Shown one piece after another: positions 52,709 through 62,300 of a stretch of DNA of 64,000 bases. This stretch comes from Eubacterium sp. (lineage in GTDB: Bacteria; Bacillota; Clostridia; Oscillospirales; Acutalibacteraceae), in contig JARHZA010000002.1 of NCBI GenBank assembly GCA_029258375.1, positions 191,001 to 255,000 of the forward strand, written 5' to 3'. The notes under the pieces are model-generated. The model ran no database searches. It saw only the letters and a list, made by a program, of their open reading frames with translations, and was not told the DNA's origin. Position 1 is the first letter of the stretch, and every line of letters begins with the position of its first letter. Position numbers and translations under genes: made by a program.

Positions 52709-52810
52709 TAGCAATCAAAATGAATTTTAACCCAAAGGTATTAAGCGTTTATCAAACGCATATTAAAGCGGGTATTCATTTTAAAATAAGATTATTTATT
52801 CTTATTTTAA
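52709..52810. repeat. Nested inverted repeats downstream of the SASP gene
   Basis: Outer arms AATGAAT-ACCC (about 52710-52724) and GGGT-ATTCATT (about 52770-52781) enclose a perfect GCGTTT-ATC-AAACGC hairpin (52745-52759) with TTAA/TTAA flanks. Next to it TTAAAATAAG (52781-52790) and CTTATTTTAA (52801-52810) form another pair that overlaps the SASP stop. There is no clear T-run. Confidence 0.55.
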
Positions 52811-52981
52811 TGATTCTTCATAGGCTTTAATCATCTTTTTAACCATTTGACCACCTACTGAACCAGCTTGTTTTGAAGTAAGGTCACCATTGTAACCTTG
52901 TTTAAGGTTTACACCAACTTCACTTGCAGCTTCCATCTTAAATCTGTTAAGCGCATCTTTTGCTTCTGGTACTGTTGCCAT
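52802..52981 (-). CDS. Alpha/beta-type small acid-soluble spore protein
   Basis: A 59-aa protein read on the minus strand: starts MATVPEAKDALNRFKMEAAS, then EVGVNL, GYNGDLTSKQAGSVGGQMVK and KMIKAYEESLK. LxxFKxExAxExGV and GxLTSxxxGxxGGxMVKxMI are the signature of alpha/beta SASPs, which coat spore DNA and protect it from UV and heat. The family's GPR protease site (around Glu-Val-Gly or E-A-S-E) is kept in ASEVGVNL. GAGGTG at 52996-52991 is the RBS. It is a lone gene, convergent with ktrA, as SASP genes usually are; a forespore sigma-G promoter is expected but not clearly seen. Confidence 0.95.
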   Translation of the reverse strand: MATVPEAKDALNRFKMEAASEVGVNLKQGYNGDLTSKQAGSVGGQMVKKMIKAYEESLK

Positions 52982-53245
52982 TTTAAATACACCTCTTTTT
53001 CAAAAATTTAATTTGCGTTTGCAAGTATATTGTTTGCCTAATATCAAATTTTAAAGATGAAAAAATTTAACAATAAAATGATCAATTTTTTTACAGTTGA
53101 TTTTATTAAGCTTTTTATAAATTATTTAAAATTAAAACTATTTAACAATTACTATTAAATAACATATAATGAATAGTGTTGTTAAAATTTTGTTTTTTGT
53201 TGATTTTGTGATCTTGTTTTAATATAATAATACAGAGGTGTAATT

Positions 53246-53746
53246 ATGAAACAAATTGATATTAGAGATGTAAAAGAAAGCGTAGTAAGTCTTATTTCAA
53301 ACGATTGGGCACTACTTACTGCTAAAGATAATGATGGTTGTAACCCAATGACAGTTTCTTGGGGTGGTATTGGCGAACTTTGGGGCAAAGATACTGCAAC
53401 AGTTTATATTAGAGAAAGCAGATATACTAAAACACTTGTAGATAAAGAAGATTATTTTTCACTTTGCTTTTTTAACGATGAGCATAAAGATGTTCTTAAA
53501 TATTGTGGTGCAAAAAGTGGTCGTGATGTTGATAAAGTTAAAGAAACTGGAATTACACCAGTATATGATGAAAATGCACCATATTTTAAAGAAGCAAAAC
53601 TTGTTTTAATTTGCAAAAAAAGAGCGTGTCAACTTCTTGATGAAAATGGTTTTATTGATAAAGAAATTAAGTCCAAATGGTATGCTGATAACGATATGCA
53701 TTATATGTATTTTGCTGAAATAGAAAAAGTATTGATTTCAGAATAA
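53246..53746 (+). CDS. Flavin reductase-like / FMN-binding split-barrel protein
   Basis: A 166-aa protein of the flavin-reductase/FMN split-barrel family: NDWALLTAKDNDGCNPMTVSWGGIGELWGKDTATVYIRESRYT is the FMN-binding half, CFFNDEHKDVLKYCGAKSGRDVDKVKETG follows the family pattern. No signal peptide. Such proteins bind FMN and may reduce it or accept electrons; the partner is unknown. RBS GAGGTG at 53234-53239. The -35 and most of the spacer of the SRP RNA promoter lie inside its last codons. Confidence 0.85.
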   Translation: MKQIDIRDVKESVVSLISNDWALLTAKDNDGCNPMTVSWGGIGELWGKDTATVYIRESRYTKTLVDKEDYFSLCFFNDEHKDVLKYCGAKSGRDVDKVKETGITPVYDENAPYFKEAKLVLICKKRACQLLDENGFIDKEIKSKWYADNDMHYMYFAEIEKVLISE

Positions 53747-53760
53747 TATTAGTGTATAAT
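53732..53760 (+). promoter_or_regulatory. Promoter of the SRP RNA gene
   Basis: TTGATT (53732-53737), 17-nt spacer, TATAAT (53755-53760) with TG just before. Overlaps the end of the split-barrel gene. Confidence 0.75.
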
Positions 53761-53766
53761 AATAGA

Positions 53767-53936
53767 GCGAAAAGACAGGCACGCATTTTATAACGTAGCG
53801 TATGGGCCCTGTGCGACGGGATGCTACGAACCTTGTCAGGCGGGGAACCGAGCAGCAATAAGTGGATTTTTCTGTGCGCCGCAGACAAGTCTGTACGTTA
53901 CGTTATAAAATGCAACCAGTTTTTTCGTTTTTTTAT
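53767..53936 (+). ncRNA. ffs: Signal recognition particle RNA (bacterial, about 150-170 nt)
   Basis: The conserved helix-8 core is visible: GTCAGG (53835-53840), GGGGAACC and GAGCAGC (near 53842-53856), which bind Ffh. The two ends pair in a perfect 15-bp helix, 53783-53797 with 53899-53913, and the outermost CGAAAA/TTTTTCG also pair before a T-run near 53928. Location just before dnaX is the usual Firmicute context. The length lies between the short 4.5S form and the ~270-nt Bacillus form, so an Alu domain is probably missing. Ends are approximate. Confidence 0.87.
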
Positions 53937-53979
53937 ATTATAAAATATTTATTTTTAACTGTTTAAAGGAAGTGAAGAT

Positions 53980-55713
53980 ATGTATCAAGTTTTGTATCGT
54001 AAGTATAGACCAAAAACTTTTGCAGATGTTTATGGTCAAGAACACGTAACATCAACTCTTTTAAATGAAATAAAAGAAAATCGCATATCTCACGCATATC
54101 TTTTTACTGGATCAAGGGGAACAGGTAAAACAACTTGCGCAAAAATTCTTGCAAAAGCTGTTAACTGTGAAAATAGTGTAAACGGTGAACCTTGTAACGA
54201 ATGTGAAGTTTGTAAAGGTCTTGATGCAGGCACAATTTATGACGTCGTCGAAATTGACGCAGCTTCAAATAACGGTGTAGATAATATTCGTGATTTGCGA
54301 GAAGAAGCAAATTATACACCAACAAGGGGAAAATATCGTGTTTATATTATAGACGAGGTTCATATGCTTTCATCAGGTGCTTTTAATGCACTTCTTAAAA
54401 CACTTGAAGAACCTCCAGCACACGTTATTTTTATTCTTGCAACAACAGAAGTTCATAAACTTCCGGCAACTATTTTATCAAGATGTCAGCGTTTTGATTT
54501 TAAACGTATTCAACCTGAAACAATGTCTATAAGACTTAAACAAGTTGCAGGTTATGAAGGTATTGAACTTGATGATGAGGCAGCACTTTTAATCTCAAGA
54601 ATTGCAGATGGTGGTATGCGAGATGCACTTTCAATTCTTGATCAGTGCGCTGGCAGAAGTAAAGTTATTGATTCTAAAGTTGTGTCAGAAGCAGCAGGCA
54701 TAGCCGGCAGAGAATCACTATTTGAACTTTCAAATGCAATTTGCAGTCAAAATAGTGGTGTGGCATTAAATATAGTTAGTGAACTTCATCAAAACAGTTA
54801 TGATATGGAACGTCTTTGTGTTGAAATGATAAACCATTTTCGCAATTTCTTAATTGTTAAAACTGTTAATAAAAACAGAGAACTTATTATTTGCACAGAT
54901 GACGAGTATAATACAATAGTTTCTTCAGCTGAAAACTTTACACTTTCAAAAATTATTTTTGCGCTTGATTTGTTCCAAGATACTTTAACAAAAATTAAAG
55001 CAGGTGCAAATGCAAGAATAGAAATAGAAATGAGTCTTGTAAAACTATGTCAGCCTAAACTTGAAAATTCTTTTGATGCTATTTTAGATAGAGTTGAAAC
55101 TCTTGAAAGAGCAATCAAAAATGGTGTTGCTGTTTCAAATTCTCAGCAAAATCCATCAGTTGCTAAATCTGAAATTCATCAAAAAGAAGAAGTTACTATA
55201 AAACAAGAATTTGCTAAACCTGTTAAAACGGTAGAACAAAAAGAAACTGTTAAAACAGATTATAATAAAGAAGAAAATCCTTTTGACGATATTCCTCTTC
55301 CACCACCAACTGACGAACCACCGTTTCCAACTAACGAAACTCATCAGGAAGAAAAACAAGTTAAAAAACCTGCACCAGTTCAAAATGAACAAGAGCAAGT
55401 GTTATTTACACAGTGGGCAGATTTTATGGATGTTATCTATAAAACAGATATTGCAATTTATGGTGTTCTTAATGGCTCAAGGGGTTATATTAGAGGGGAA
55501 TTCTTCCTTATAGAATGTAAAAATCCTACTTTAAGGCAGTTTATAAAATTACCAAACCATTCAAAAGCAATTAAGCAGGCACTTTTTGATATAACAGGTA
55601 AGCAATTTAAACTTGGTCTTTTTAAAAATAAAGTAGATAAAAAAGAACAACGTGATCCATTGGAAGATTTAATTTCAAAGGCACAAGGAAAAATTGATAT
55701 AAAAGTTGAATAA
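53980..55713 (+). CDS. dnaX: DNA polymerase III subunit gamma/tau
   Basis: Clamp-loader ATPase, 577 aa. YRPKTFADVYGQEHV start, Walker A GSRGTGKTT (45-53), four-Cys zinc site in CENSVNGEPCNECEVC, Walker B and DEVHML, sensor-1 ILATTEVHKLPATILSRCQ. The tau part after about 370 is Glu/Lys/Pro-rich linker followed by a C-terminal domain (ADFMDVIYKTDIAIYGVLNG). No A-run slippery site was noticed, so a short gamma form by frameshift is not predicted. RBS AAGGAAG. First gene of dnaX-ybaB-recR-smpB. Confidence 0.95.
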   Translation: MYQVLYRKYRPKTFADVYGQEHVTSTLLNEIKENRISHAYLFTGSRGTGKTTCAKILAKAVNCENSVNGEPCNECEVCKGLDAGTIYDVVEIDAASNNGVDNIRDLREEANYTPTRGKYRVYIIDEVHMLSSGAFNALLKTLEEPPAHVIFILATTEVHKLPATILSRCQRFDFKRIQPETMSIRLKQVAGYEGIELDDEAALLISRIADGGMRDALSILDQCAGRSKVIDSKVVSEAAGIAGRESLFELSNAICSQNSGVALNIVSELHQNSYDMERLCVEMINHFRNFLIVKTVNKNRELIICTDDEYNTIVSSAENFTLSKIIFALDLFQDTLTKIKAGANARIEIEMSLVKLCQPKLENSFDAILDRVETLERAIKNGVAVSNSQQNPSVAKSEIHQKEEVTIKQEFAKPVKTVEQKETVKTDYNKEENPFDDIPLPPPTDEPPFPTNETHQEEKQVKKPAPVQNEQEQVLFTQWADFMDVIYKTDIAIYGVLNGSRGYIRGEFFLIECKNPTLRQFIKLPNHSKAIKQALFDITGKQFKLGLFKNKVDKKEQRDPLEDLISKAQGKIDIKVE

Positions 55714-55738
55714 AATTTATAATTAAGGAGAAAACTTT

Positions 55739-56083
55739 ATGAAAGCAAGACTTCCACAAGGTATGGGTGGCGGCCCTCAAAATATGCAAAGTATGCTTAG
55801 ACAAGCACAAAAAATGCAAGAAAATATCGAAAAGAAAAAAGCAGAACTTGATGAAAAAGAATATGTTGTTTCATCAGGTGGCGGAATGGTAGAAGTTACT
55901 ATTACCGGTAAACACGAAGTAAAAGCAGTTGGCATCAATCCAGAAGTTGTAGATCCAGAAGATGTTGAAATGCTTGAAGATATGCTTGTTGCAGCTCTTA
56001 ACGAAGCTATGCGTCAAATTGATGAAGAATCAGAACGTGAACTTTCAGCAGTAACTGGTGGACTTAATATTCCAGGACTTTAA
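55739..56083 (+). CDS. YbaB/EbfC nucleoid-associated protein
   Basis: A 114-aa DNA-binding protein. N-terminal Met/Gly/Gln-rich stretch (GMGGGPQNMQSMLRQAQKMQ), a helix with EKKKAELDEKEYVVSSGGGMVEVTITGKHEVKAVGI, which is the YbaB core, and VDPEDVEMLEDMLVAALNEA. Dimers bind and bend DNA. The place between dnaX and recR is conserved in most bacteria. Confidence 0.94.
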   Translation: MKARLPQGMGGGPQNMQSMLRQAQKMQENIEKKKAELDEKEYVVSSGGGMVEVTITGKHEVKAVGINPEVVDPEDVEMLEDMLVAALNEAMRQIDEESERELSAVTGGLNIPGL

Positions 56084-56100
56084 TATAAATAGGAGACATT

Positions 56101-56700
56101 ATGGCTTATAATTTAGCACCGCTTCAAAATTTAATAGATCAGTTTGAGCGAATGCAGGGTATAGGTCATAAAACTGCACAGCGAATGGCGTTTTACGTTC
56201 TTGGTTTAAGTGATTCACAAGCAAAAGAATTTGCAAATGCCATTACAGATGCACATACTAAAATTAAGCAGTGCAAAATTTGTTGTGACCTTGCAGATGG
56301 CGATCTTTGCCCAATATGCAAAAGTGATAACAGAGACAAAAGTGTAATTTGTGTTGTTGAAGACCCTCGTGATGTTGCTGCTATTGAACGCACACACGAG
56401 TATAAAGGTACATACCACGTTTTACACGGTGCAATATCGCCTATGGATAATATTGGTCCAGATCAAATAAGAATTAAAGAACTTATTGCACGACTTTCTG
56501 ACGGCGTTGTAGAAGAAGTTATTATGGCTACAAATCCAACTGTTGAGGGTGAGGCTACAGCTATGTATATAAGCCGTTTATTAAAGCCTATGGGAATAAC
56601 AGTTTCTCGCCTTGCATATGGTGTACCAGTAGGTGCAGACCTTGAGTATGCAGACGAAGTTACATTATCACGTGCAATAGAAGGCAGAAGTTTAATCTAA
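56101..56700 (+). CDS. recR: Recombination protein RecR
   Basis: A 199-aa recombination mediator that works with RecO and RecF to load RecA. Helix-hairpin-helix at residues 12-27 ([17 protein letters not shown]), C4 zinc finger [16 protein letters not shown] (about 58-73), Toprim domain with [14 protein letters not shown] and [21 protein letters not shown], and the C-terminal Walker-B-like loop. Starts 17 nt after ybaB. Normal length. Confidence 0.97.
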   Translation: MAYNLAPLQNLIDQFERMQGIGHKTAQRMAFYVLGLSDSQAKEFANAITDAHTKIKQCKICCDLADGDLCPICKSDNRDKSVICVVEDPRDVAAIERTHEYKGTYHVLHGAISPMDNIGPDQIRIKELIARLSDGVVEEVIMATNPTVEGEATAMYISRLLKPMGITVSRLAYGVPVGADLEYADEVTLSRAIEGRSLI

Positions 56701-56718
56701 CAAAAAGGAGTGGTAGGT

Positions 56719-57180
56719 TTGACTAAAAATGAAATTCAAGTAATTGCAAGAAATAAAAAAGCCTATCACGACTATTTTGTTCTTGATAAATACGAAGCAG
56801 GTATCGAACTTTACGGTACAGAAATTAAATCTATAAGACAAGGCAAAGTTAATCTAAAAGATTCATTTTGCAGTGTTGATGATGGCGAAATGTACGCAAT
56901 AGGTATGCATATTTCACCTTATGAGCAGGGTAATATTTTCAATCGTGATCCAATGCGAAAGAAAAAATTGTTGCTTCATAAAAAAGAAATAATGAAGCTT
57001 TTTGGGCAAAGTAGAGAACAAGGACTTAGTATAGTGCCTCTTGAACTTTATATTAAAAAGGGAAGAGCGAAACTTGAAATAGGTCTTTGCAAAGGTAAAA
57101 AACTTCACGATAAACGTGATGTTGCTGCAAAAAGGGATGCCCAGCGTACTATTGAACGAGAGTTTAAAGAACGCTATTAG
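56719..57180 (+). CDS. smpB: SsrA-binding protein SmpB
   Basis: A 153-aa tmRNA partner. NKKAYHDYFVLDKYEAGIELYGTEIKSIRQGKVNLKDSF is the family core and GLCKGKKLHDKRDVAAKRDAQRTIEREFKERY the C-terminal helix that enters the ribosome decoding site. TTG 56719 is chosen: AAAGGAG ends 8 nt before it, whereas GTG 56710 lies inside the RBS. The gene sits 27 nt upstream of ssrA, so both rescue partners are together. Confidence 0.95.
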   Translation: MTKNEIQVIARNKKAYHDYFVLDKYEAGIELYGTEIKSIRQGKVNLKDSFCSVDDGEMYAIGMHISPYEQGNIFNRDPMRKKKLLLHKKEIMKLFGQSREQGLSIVPLELYIKKGRAKLEIGLCKGKKLHDKRDVAAKRDAQRTIEREFKERY

Positions 57181-57207
57181 TATTTCAGTTTTATTCATCA
57201 TATAAAT

Positions 57208-57558
57208 GGGGATGAAAGGATTTCGACTGGGATAGGGAATTTTGGTAAGCGTGTAGTGGAGTTGCACCACTTTAAAAGTAACACTTTAAAATTAACTGAC
57301 AATAATAAATCAGTAGCTTTAGCTGCCTAAGAGCGGCTTTCGTCTTACCTGTGAGTGCCACGACATAGGATAAGGCGTCGACTAGTGGCGAACATGAACA
57401 AAAGAGTGGTTCGGCTTTTGTCAGGTATAAGAACCTACCGTAGCAAATAGGCTGTTTGTTGTCGCTTTGTAAGGGGAATCTTAAATAACAAACTACACAC
57501 GAAGAAAGCCAGGAGGATATATTTTAGGACGCGGTTTCGAGTACCGCCATCTCCACCA
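57208..57558 (+). ncRNA. ssrA: Transfer-messenger RNA (tmRNA)
   Basis: The tRNA-like ends pair: GGGGATG at 57208-57214 with CATCTCC before ACCA-type CCA (57551-57558); GATTTCGACTGGGATAG and the T-arm GGTTTCGAGTACC are conserved blocks. The tag frame ends at TAA 57328-57330 and codes TDNNKSVALAA at the end. AGTAAC at 57277-57282, like the Bacillus pre-resume sequence, puts the resume codon at ACT 57283, giving the tag TLKLTDNNKSVALAA (15 residues, as in Bacillus). Four pseudoknots would occupy the rest. CCA is encoded. Confidence 0.93.
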
Positions 57559-57560
57559 TA

Positions 57561-57600
57561 AAAGAGCTTTTGGGCAAAATGCCTTAAAGCTCTTTATTTA
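57561..57600 (+). terminator. Terminator after ssrA
   Basis: AAAGAGCTTT (57561-57570) pairs with AAAGCTCTTT (57586-57595), with inner GGCA/TGCC; T-rich tail. A small GCCAAATTTGGC palindrome is at 57602-57613. Confidence 0.8.
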
Positions 57601-57633
57601 TGCCAAATTTGGCTTAAACACTATGTTTTTATA

Positions 57634-57677
57634 AATAAAAAGACCTGTAACCGATTTAGTGGATAGGTTACAGGTCT
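57634..57677 (-). terminator. Terminator of the ABC/secreted-protein operon
   Basis: Perfect 12-bp stem AGACCTGTAACC (57641-57652) / GGTTACAGGTCT (57666-57677), with a T-run on the minus strand at 57640-57637. Confidence 0.9.
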
Positions 57678-57681
57678 ATGG

Positions 57682-59301
57682 TTATTTTTTCTTTTTCTTT
57701 TTTGTAACAACAACAGAAACAGCAATTATAACTGCCAATAGTGCAACAATTATAATTGGTAAAATAATTTTATTTGTGTCATTTTTTTGCGGAGCTATTT
57801 CATCATTACTTTCAATTGATTCGTTAAAACTTAAATTTTCAATTTCCTCGCTTGAAGAATCTGTAACAACCGTATTTAATAAACTTGAATCAGTTTCAAA
57901 TTCTTCAATTTGAATTGTTGATTGTTCTTTCAATTGATATTTAGAGTTAGTTTCTTTTGTAGAACTAAGTTCTGGAACATTGTAAGAATAATCAAGTTTT
58001 GGTGATGAAGGGGTAATAGCGGGAACAGTTGGCAATTCTTTTTTACCGTTATGAATTGTGAAAATATATTTTGCACTGTCTTTTGTTTCTCCATCGTCAT
58101 AATTAAGTTCAACCGTTATTTTTGAGGTGTTGCCATTTACTTTTATCCTTGAACTTCTTGAATTTTGAGCATCTTCACCATTTATTTTTATTTTAACATA
58201 TTTTAAATGGTCTTTTCCAAGTTCTGCTGCATAAGCAAAAGGTGTCATCCAAATTTCTTTACAATTATATGTTAAATATACATCGTATTTATAAATGTCT
58301 GAATAAAATTCATTGTCTATTTTAAAACAACCTAAAGAACTTGCTTGTTTTAGTAGTTCAGCAACACTTTCACTTCCACTAACAGTGCCACCGTTAGCAT
58401 TTATTAGTCCTGTTAAAATTAAAATTTCAATAGCATCAGGATTATCACTTTTTAGTGCGTTATGTACTTCGCTTGGGGCAAGTTTAATGCCATATTTAGT
58501 TTTGATTAGTGAAGCTGAATAGCAACTATTTACAAAATCTTTGTCTTCATTTGTGTATGAATCAACTTTTTTATTTTCAATTAAATAGCCCTCTTTTTCA
58601 GCTATCATAATTTTATAAAGCAACAAAAGTTCTTCATCACTTATATTTTTGTCTACTGATTCAAGATAGCCTTCTTTAACAAGAGTTCGTTTAAGATTTA
58701 AAATAGCATATTTTTCTAATGTATCAATATTTTGTGGAACTTCGTTGTCGCCAAGTATTGTTGTTGCTGTAATTACTATTGCTCTATCAAGAGTTGTGTT
58801 TTCAGGAACTGTAAAATGAATACCCATTATAGGAAACAAAAGATCGTATTTAAGACAGGTATACATTATGGCGGTATATGTTTTATCAGTTGGTTTTGCT
58901 TCCTCAGTGTAAATTATTTTATGCTCTGTTTGAAGATAATTTTTCATATTTTCATAATCAATATTAACTACCACATCGTCAACAAGACCAAATGCCTTAT
59001 TAAGCAATTCCACATATACTGAATAGAGATCAGGAATTTTTATATTTATAAGACCTTTTATTACTTTTGTTTCCAATCGAAAAGTCTTTTCATCCTTTTT
59101 ATATTGGGATATATCGGGAATCATTTTATTTTTTACAAAGTCTGTTGAACTTTCACGAATATAAAAGTCTGAAAGCCACGCATTGTTTGACGGAACGTTT
59201 ATATTAGTCTTTTCGGCAAACACAGTATTTGCACTTAATAATGTGCTAAATATAATCGCTACACAAAGTAGGAGACTTATAAAACGTATTCTTTTTTTCA
59301 T
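57682..59301 (-). CDS. Secreted membrane-anchored protein of unknown function
   Basis: A 539-aa protein with a signal peptide (1-29, AFA-EK) and a C-terminal membrane helix (about 511-532) followed by a run of Lys, so it is held with its body outside the cell. Residues 30-330 are mostly helical with no recognised motif. Residues about 345-425 (KYDVYLTYNCKEIWMT to KYIFTIHNGKK) resemble a cadherin-like beta sandwich domain, common in Clostridial surface proteins; a Ser/Thr/Glu/Asn-rich stalk follows. It lies 27 nt after the ABC permease gene on the same strand and before the operon terminator, so it may assist that transporter. No enzyme signature is seen. Confidence 0.6.
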   Translation of the reverse strand: MKKRIRFISLLLCVAIIFSTLLSANTVFAEKTNINVPSNNAWLSDFYIRESSTDFVKNKMIPDISQYKKDEKTFRLETKVIKGLINIKIPDLYSVYVELLNKAFGLVDDVVVNIDYENMKNYLQTEHKIIYTEEAKPTDKTYTAIMYTCLKYDLLFPIMGIHFTVPENTTLDRAIVITATTILGDNEVPQNIDTLEKYAILNLKRTLVKEGYLESVDKNISDEELLLLYKIMIAEKEGYLIENKKVDSYTNEDKDFVNSCYSASLIKTKYGIKLAPSEVHNALKSDNPDAIEILILTGLINANGGTVSGSESVAELLKQASSLGCFKIDNEFYSDIYKYDVYLTYNCKEIWMTPFAYAAELGKDHLKYVKIKINGEDAQNSRSSRIKVNGNTSKITVELNYDDGETKDSAKYIFTIHNGKKELPTVPAITPSSPKLDYSYNVPELSSTKETNSKYQLKEQSTIQIEEFETDSSLLNTVVTDSSSEEIENLSFNESIESNDEIAPQKNDTNKIILPIIIVALLAVIIAVSVVVTKKKKKK

Positions 59302-59328
59302 TTTTCATCCTCCTTAAAATTATGTGTT

Positions 59329-62300
59329 TTATTCAACTGCTTTGAGTGATCCTACAATATCAACTTTGTTTAATTTTTTGTGCATAATTAGATTTACAAG
59401 CACAGAGAAAACCAATGATAGAAGAATAGCAAAAACATAACTTAGTGGTTTAATAGTTCTTCCAAACATTACAATGTCAATTTCTGCAACAGAAACAACG
59501 AATCGGTGAAGGAATATTCCAAGTATCAAACCTATAATTATGCCCAAAATAGTTAGAATCATATTTTCTCTAAGTATATATTGGCTTGATTCTTTATCTC
59601 TAAAACCAAGCACTTTTATTGTTGCAATTTCTCGTGTTCTTTCATTCAAATTTATGTTTGAAAGGTTATATAACACAACAAAAGCGAGTGCACCCGCAGC
59701 TATTATAAATATGCCAACAACAAGGTTTAAACTGTTTATAATAGTGCTAAATGTATCTATAATTTGTGTAGTATATGCAACGGCATCAATATCATCTTGT
59801 TTCATAAGTTCCACAGCAAGTTTGTCTTTTTGAGCTGCATCAACATTGTTAGCAAGTATTGCAGTTACATAGTTAAATGTTGGCTCGCTTGCAAATATCT
59901 GTTGATATAGATTGCGAGACATATATACATAGTGGAAAGTGTAATTTTCAACTATACCAGCAACTGGAACATCATAATTTTTTCCGTTAACAGTAACTGT
60001 AATATTATCGCCAACAGCAGTATCAGTTTGTTGTGCAAGTTTTTCAGTTATTATTGCACCTTCGTCACCAAGAGTTAGTTTTTTGCCAGTTTTTCTGTTG
60101 TTGAGTTTAACAAATTCAGAAAGGGAAGTAGCATCGTCAGGAACAAGTAAGTTTATTTCAACTTTTTCATCTGTACGATCAGAAAAACCTGTTGTAACTT
60201 CCATATGTGTCATCATTGTGCTATCAATTTCAGCATTGTTTTCAATTGTTTTCATAATTTCTGGTTTTTCATTATTAGAAAGATAATATTCTGAATCAAG
60301 CACAATTTGTACATCGTATTTGCAAATTCCATTTTCGCCAAACTGGTTATCCATAATTGCTTTAATTGAATCGCCCAAACCAAAACCGGTTAATAAAAGA
60401 GCAGTGCATCCAGCAATTCCTATAATAGTAGTAATAAATTTACGTTTGTTTCTAAAAAGATTCCTTGCAGTAACTTTTGATGTGAAATTCATACGTGACC
60501 ATATAAATTTAATACGTTCAAGGAAAATGCGTTTACCAGCTTTAGGTGCTTTAGGTCTCATCAACTTTGCAGGATTTGATTTTAATTCCTTGTAGCAGGC
60601 AAAGATTGCTGCAACGCTTGTTGAAGCAATTGAAATAATAGTGCCAATAATTGCATAGTTCCACTTAAATCTTATTACACAAGCCGGCAAATCATACATT
60701 ATTCTGTAAGCAGCCAAAATTGCTTTTGGGAATATGTAAAATCCAAGTAAAAGACCTATTACAGAACCTATAAGACTTGCAGCAAGGGAATAAATCAAAT
60801 ATTTAGATACAATGCTGAAGTTTGAATATCCAAGTGCTTTTAAAGTGCCAAGTTGCGTGCGTTCTTCTTCAACCATTCTTGTCATAGTTGTTAAACATAC
60901 AAGTGCTGCAACAAGGAAAAAGAAAATAGGGAATACTTTTGCAAAAGCATTCATTCTGTCTGCAGTTTGTTCATATCCAGTATAACCAGGTTGGTCATCT
61001 CTGTCTTGAATCATCCATTCAGCAGTAGAAAGGCTTGAAAGAAGTTTTGATGCTTCGTTAAGGTCCATTTGTGCTTTTTTTAGTTCTTTTTCGCCATCAG
61101 CTTTTGCTTTTTCAAAGTCTGCGTCTGCTGTTTTAGCTTTTTCTTCAGCCATTGAAAGTTGTGTTTCAGCAAGTTGTACTTCGCTTTGTAATTGCTTTTG
61201 ACTAAGTGTTAATTGGTGCTGTCCCAATTCCAGTCCCATACTTGCAGAATTTAATTGTCTTTCAACTTCTGCAAGCTCAATTTCAGCAGCGGTAGCTTTT
61301 TCTTTTGCACCTTCATATTTTTTAAGTTCTGCTTTTGCCTCTGCAAGAGTTTTTTCGCCTAACTTGTATTCAAGTCTTGCATCAGCTAATTGTTTTTTGC
61401 TTTGTTCAAGTTGAATAATATAGTCATCAAGCATTGGCTCAAGGTAAGCAATCATTTCTTCAGCAGTTCCAACGGCAGTAAATCCATTTATAACGCCCAA
61501 AAGTTTGTTAACTTGATCTGCTGGCAGACCTGAATTTTGCAACCATTGTTCAAGCTCTTCTTTTGATTGATTTTGATGCTTTTGAAAATAATCAAGTGCT
61601 GTTTTAGTATTTACAACAAGACTTTCAAGCGTTGCAACAGAATGTTCAGCAGAGGCCAATTGAACTTTTGAATTATCTAAAATAATAGCTGCTCTGTTAT
61701 ATTCATTTTGAGCACGTTCAAGTTTTGCAAGTTGTAATTTTGCCTGGTTTAATTCATCTTGTTTTTTACGCCATTTTTTGTAATTTTCGTTATATTCGTT
61801 TGTTCCTTGATTAAGTTCCATTTGAGAACTACCAAGTGATGCATTAAACTCAGCCTTTTTCTTTTCTAATTCTTCTCTGCCATTTTGAGCAAGGTGCTTT
61901 AATTCTTCTACTTTGTTTTGACCGTCGGCAACTTTCTTGTCAAACTCGGCTTGCTTTTTTGCGAGTTCTTCTGTACCGTTAGCAACCTTAGGTTCAAGTT
62001 CTATACGTAGTTCATCTGTTCTTAAAGGTAAACGATCGCCTTCAACAGAATATATTTTGTTTAGAACAGATGAAACTAAATCTTTATATTCTTTACTGTA
62101 AGGACTGTAATTGTCTGCACCAGCAACAGAAATATATGCTTCGGTATAATAGTCAAAATTGAAAACTTCATCAGAAACATATATGAATGTTCCAAGTTTT
62201 CCACTACCAATATTTGTATTGCCTCTTTCAAAAGAAATATATGTAGGAGTTCTTACAATACCAACTATTTTAAATTCAGTTATAGAAAGTTTATTTTCTA

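Noticed and set aside
53667..53888. Minus-strand ORF of 73 codons
   Set aside because: It overlaps the SRP RNA core and the end of the split-barrel gene; no RBS and no protein-like pattern.
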